Shown here: positions 41,018 through 43,225 of the stretch, piece by piece
How positions within the stretch are numbered: position 1 is the first letter of the stretch
Layout of the letters: each line of letters begins with the position of its first letter
From: an uncultured Clostridia bacterium
GTDB taxonomy: Bacteria; Bacillota; Clostridia; Oscillospirales; CAG-272
NCBI GenBank assembly: GCA_937894775.1
Contig: CALAXC010000233.1
Location: forward strand, 1 to 43,225
Length of the DNA stretch: 43,225 nt
Direction: 5' to 3'
Translations under genes and position numbers: made by a program
The notes under the pieces: generated by a model
Database searches by the model: none
What the model was told of the DNA's origin: nothing
Seen by the model: the letters and a program-made list of their open reading frames with translations, nothing else

Positions 41018-41443
41018 TTAATTCAGCATCCTGCAATATAATCTGTTGAAATTGGCATTAGGATATATTGCATGCGCCTTTACTGCATCAAAGAAACGGC
41101 TTGCACTGCTTCTTGATACGGTGTCACGCTTCTTTAACTTATTTACGATCGCGGTAGAAGTGCTGAGAATTGATATCGCAATTTGTACCGCTAAGAAGAA
41201 GCCAAGAAATGTTACTATCTCCGATTCACAGAGAAGCGCATTAACGATTTCGGCATAAAGGATCTCACCGAACACACTTACGAATTGATCTTTTATAGGT
41301 CCGAAAGCAAATGTAAAGATGAAGAAAAAGAGGATACACGTGAACAATATGGCATAAGTAGTTGATGCTACTTTCATCTTATGTTTGTCAAAAATTCTTG
41401 CTAAGATCACTGATGATATAAGAAACAAAAGACACATCCACAT
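41018..41443 (-). CDS. Small membrane protein of unknown function
   Basis: 141 residues. A perfect AAAGGAGG lies 7 nt before the ATG at 41443, and a promoter is in place, so the gene is very likely real. Three to four hydrophobic segments: residues 2-15, 28-50, and 72-96 (IVTFLGFFLAVQIAISILST), with Lys-rich turns (DKHKMK, NKLKKRD). I do not recognise a family. It points away from the T-box region and ends next to the inverted repeat. Its base use resembles the T-box and ilvA side more than the operon on the left. Confidence 0.7.
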   Translation of the reverse strand: MWMCLLFLISSVILARIFDKHKMKVASTTYAILFTCILFFFIFTFAFGPIKDQFVSVFGEILYAEIVNALLCESEIVTFLGFFLAVQIAISILSTSTAIVNKLKKRDTVSRSSASRFFDAVKAHAIYPNANFNRLYCRMLN

Positions 41444-41489
41444 GGTAATTCCTCCTTTCTTGAATCAAACATTCTGGTTAGATACAGTA

Positions 41490-41518
41490 ATTATAGCACA
41501 TAACCCAAAAAAATGCAA
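41490..41518 (-). promoter_or_regulatory. Promoter of the small membrane protein gene
   Basis: Minus strand TATAAT (41495-41490) with TGC before it, and TTGCAT (41518-41513) 17 nt upstream. The 41519-41730 stretch beyond it shows nothing else clear. Confidence 0.6.
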
Positions 41519-41730
41519 TAGTTTTTTGGAAAAATATTTTTTGTTCAAAGTTTAGTTTTTTTGCAATCTCAGCTGTTTTTATTTTCAGAAACATAAAAAA
41601 GATGATACATCTTATGATGAAGTTTGTTATAAGGTGTATTTATATTTATATAATGTTATTAAATTTCCGAGTTTCATTATAAATGCTTTAGATATCGAAA
41701 AAATAGATGGCTGCTATCGAAATTATTCGC

Positions 41731-41759
41731 TTGACTAATTATAAGAGTTGCTATATACT
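41731..41759 (+). promoter_or_regulatory. Promoter of the T-box leader
   Basis: TTGACT (41731-41736), 17 nt, TATACT (41754-41759). Transcription would start near 41766, giving a leader of nearly 590 nt before the ilvA ATG. The first part of it holds an ATAAAAGC/GCTTTTAT hairpin (41784-41812). Confidence 0.65.
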
Positions 41760-41857
41760 GACGGTGTAAAGATACAAGTCGCTTGATAAAAGCTTTTGAA
41801 AATGCTTTTATTAAAAACGATGTAAGTATTCAAAATTTAATAATTTATAAAAGCTAT

Positions 41858-42311
41858 GATGAAGAATGGTCGCCGCGAGTACGCATTTCAGAGAGCCGAT
41901 GGTTGGTGTGAATCGGTATGTAAAAGCTGTGTCCTCTCCCTTCTGAGCTGCTCACCTGAAAGCCGATTGCGGTGTATAGGGTGTTCCGTGTATGCTACGT
42001 AAGTGCATAGAGGTTGACTGACCTCGAAAACAAAGGCGTTGATGAAGACGGAAACTACCAGCGATTTTCACAGAGAGTCGGGGACGGTGCGATCCCGATA
42101 AATGACAGTAGATTTCTTATCCCTTCTGAGCCGGAAGTCCCAAAGGCGTAAGCACCCAGTAGGCATTTCCCGTGTATGCTGCGTTAATGCATAGAAGTTA
42201 TCTGACTTCGAAGAGGTGGCGGAGCATTTGTATCCGCAATTTGAGTGGTACCGCGAGTGTTGAATTGACAGCACCCGTCTCAAAGCAAAAACTTTGAGAT
42301 GGGTGCTTTTT
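41858..42311 (+). promoter_or_regulatory. T-box riboswitch with two specifier modules and one decision module
   Basis: The T-box core is TGAGTGGTACCGCGAG (42242-42257), before a strong terminator (42271-42311). The leader has two Stem I-Stem II modules. Both carry GATGAAGA (41858; 42041), CAGAGAG (41889; 42071), CCTTCTGAGC (41939; 42122) and CCGTGTATGCT (41986; 42170). All four anchors are 182-184 nt apart, so it is a tandem duplication. Only the second module is followed by a stem III hairpin (GCGGA...TCCGC) and the T-box core. At the position used by known T-boxes, the second module reads ATC (isoleucine; 42119-42121) and the first CTC (leucine; 41936-41938). The codon frame is not certain. 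Uncharged tRNA should favour read-through into ilvA. Confidence 0.88.
42271..42311 (+). terminator. T-box terminator
   Basis: GCACCCGTCTCAAAG (42271-42285) pairs with CTTTGAGATGGGTGC (42292-42306; one G-T pair), then TTTTT. The left side overlaps the region that pairs with the T-box core in the antiterminator. Confidence 0.93.
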
Positions 42312-42351
42312 GTTTTGTTACCCGTCTTGAAAAGACAGTGGAGGTAAAAAT

Positions 42352-43225
42352 ATGCTGACACTTGACAAAGTCTTTGACGCCTCAGTTGTACTGAGAGACG
42401 TCATAAGAGAAACCGCCGTGGTGAAAACCGCAGGCATTGCGCCCCATTGCGACCTGTACCTTAAGCCTGAGAATCTTCAGAACACAGGCTCATTTAAGGT
42501 AAGAGGCGCAGGCTACAAGATCGCAATGCTGTCCGAGGAAGAAAAAAAGAGAGGCGTTATCGCCTGTTCCGCCGGAAACCACGCTCAGGGAGTTGCCCTT
42601 GCGGCATCAAAATACGGTATAAAGTCCCTGATATGCTTGCCGGACAGCGCCCCTATCTCAAAAGTTGAGGCCACCAAGGGCTACGGCGCAGACGTTTGCC
42701 TTGTTAAAGGCTGTTATGACGACGCCTACAAAAAAGCATTGGAGCTTAGGGACAGCAAGGGATACACCTTCGTACACCCCTTTGACGACGAAAACGTCAT
42801 TGCCGGGCAAGGCACGGTAGCTCTTGAAATAATGAACAGCCTTGACGATATTGACGCAATTATCGTTCCCATCGGAGGAGGCGGCCTTATCTCGGGCATT
42901 GCCTACACCGTTAAGGCAATAAGGCCATCCATAAAGGTTTACGGTGTGCAGGCGACAGGAGCGCCGAGTATGTTTAACTCCGTAAACGCCGGAAAAGTCG
43001 AGGGACTTGAGTCCGTGTCAACCATTGCAGACGGTATTGCCGTGAAGCAGCCGGGAGAAAACACCTTTGATTTGGTGCAAAAGTACGTAGACGACATTGC
43101 CCTCGTAAGTGATGACGAAATATCCTCTGCGATACTTGCCCTTATCGAGAAGCAAAAAATGATAGCAGAGGGAGCAGGCGCAGTTTCGGTTGCGGCGGCA
43201 ATGTTTAACAAGTTCCCCATTAACG
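42352..43225 (+). CDS. ilvA: Threonine dehydratase (threonine ammonia-lyase), partial at the window end
   Basis: The first 291 codons from ATG 42352 (GGAGG at 42340-42344) are open to the edge. PLP enzyme that turns threonine into 2-oxobutanoate and ammonia, the first step to isoleucine. Motifs: LKPENLQNTGSFKVRGAGYK (Schiff-base lysine in GSFK), CSAGNHAQGVA, the glycine loop PIGGGGLISGI and KVYGVQATGAPSM. The C-terminal ACT-like regulatory part, if present, lies beyond the window, so it cannot be said whether this is the feedback-inhibited or the catabolic form. The T-box in front indicates control by branched-chain aminoacyl-tRNA supply. Codon use (GCC, GGC, ATC rich) differs from the operon on the left. 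Confidence 0.95.
   Translation, partial: MLTLDKVFDASVVLRDVIRETAVVKTAGIAPHCDLYLKPENLQNTGSFKVRGAGYKIAMLSEEEKKRGVIACSAGNHAQGVALAASKYGIKSLICLPDSAPISKVEATKGYGADVCLVKGCYDDAYKKALELRDSKGYTFVHPFDDENVIAGQGTVALEIMNSLDDIDAIIVPIGGGGLISGIAYTVKAIRPSIKVYGVQATGAPSMFNSVNAGKVEGLESVSTIADGIAVKQPGENTFDLVQKYVDDIALVSDDEISSAILALIEKQKMIAEGAGAVSVAAAMFNKFPIN

Noticed and set aside
41869..41880. A T-box-core-like string (TGGTCGCCGCGAG) at the start of the first module
   Set aside because: Has an extra base compared with the core and no terminator after it; it precedes Stem I rather than following stem III.
41766..41920. A short open frame in the T-box leader (ending ISESRWLV)
   Set aside because: No start codon with a ribosome site, and its end lies inside Stem I of the first T-box module.
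1..43225. CRISPR arrays, tRNA or rRNA genes
   Set aside because: None seen; the only regular repeats are the 64-nt spacers, T-box modules and short repeats listed above.

Overview
The window looks like a chromosomal segment of an uncultured, probably gut-associated member of the Clostridia (Firmicutes). Support comes from strong AGGAGG-type ribosome binding sites, consensus sigma-A promoters often with a TGn extended -10, a T-box leader, lipobox lipoproteins, FIVAR and BspA-like surface proteins, an Fe-S serine dehydratase and HgdC-type activases. Base and codon use is not uniform. Positions 1 to about 2500 and the last kilobase look different from the middle, and the lipoprotein block (about 2500-8740) is very AT-rich, so recombination or chimeric assembly at these joins should be considered.

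Layout. 1-607 (minus) is the N-terminal part of a DUF4011-type helicase protein. 864-3005 is a TIM-barrel glycosidase-like protein that changes composition and gains a membrane tail near its end. 3018-8737 is a row of secreted lipoproteins: a BspA-like protein, then five others. Four junctions in this row carry the same 64-nt spacer, with a hairpin and a ribosome binding site. 8973-9845 is a secreted protein with an unusual C-terminal anchor. 9984-14477 holds an iron-sulfur L-serine dehydratase and a large secreted protein with duplicated repeat modules and a NAGPA-type phosphodiester glycosidase domain.

14583-21949 is the most interesting part: a four-gene operon under a perfect consensus promoter. 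It encodes (i) a membrane protein with TrkA/RCK-like Rossmann features and a RyR-like motif, (ii) a TerB-like protein, (iii) a 1152-residue fusion of a Clp-type AAA+ module, a receiver-like domain and a complete FtsH-type AAA+/M41 protease without membrane segments, and (iv) a YbjN-like small protein. I read it as a candidate undescribed stress-sensing or defence system in which a membrane sensor drives regulated proteolysis.

22028-24635 (minus) is a D-2-hydroxyacid dehydrogenase followed by a ClC H+/Cl- exchanger. 24888-26276 is a FIVAR surface protein sharing the C-terminal anchor of the 8973 protein. 26318-29014 (minus) is a cell-wall operon: a stand-alone pre-ATP-grasp fragment, an aspartate/glutamate-type racemase and MurE with an unusual DNPD motif. 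29191-31202 is a GNAT acetyltransferase coupled to pyruvate kinase. 31375-40665 is one long run: a heterodimeric ABC exporter with one degenerate ATP site, an HgdC-type activase split from its dehydratase-like partner, and a major-facilitator transporter. It ends in a strong terminator.

40666-41017 has no gene but holds AATTGG repeats and a long imperfect inverted repeat. 41018-41443 (minus) is a small membrane protein. 41731-43225 is a T-box-controlled threonine dehydratase gene (ilvA, cut by the window end). Its leader contains two specifier modules in tandem, about 183 nt apart, but only one antiterminator/terminator. All functions are read from the sequence by eye; no database search was run.
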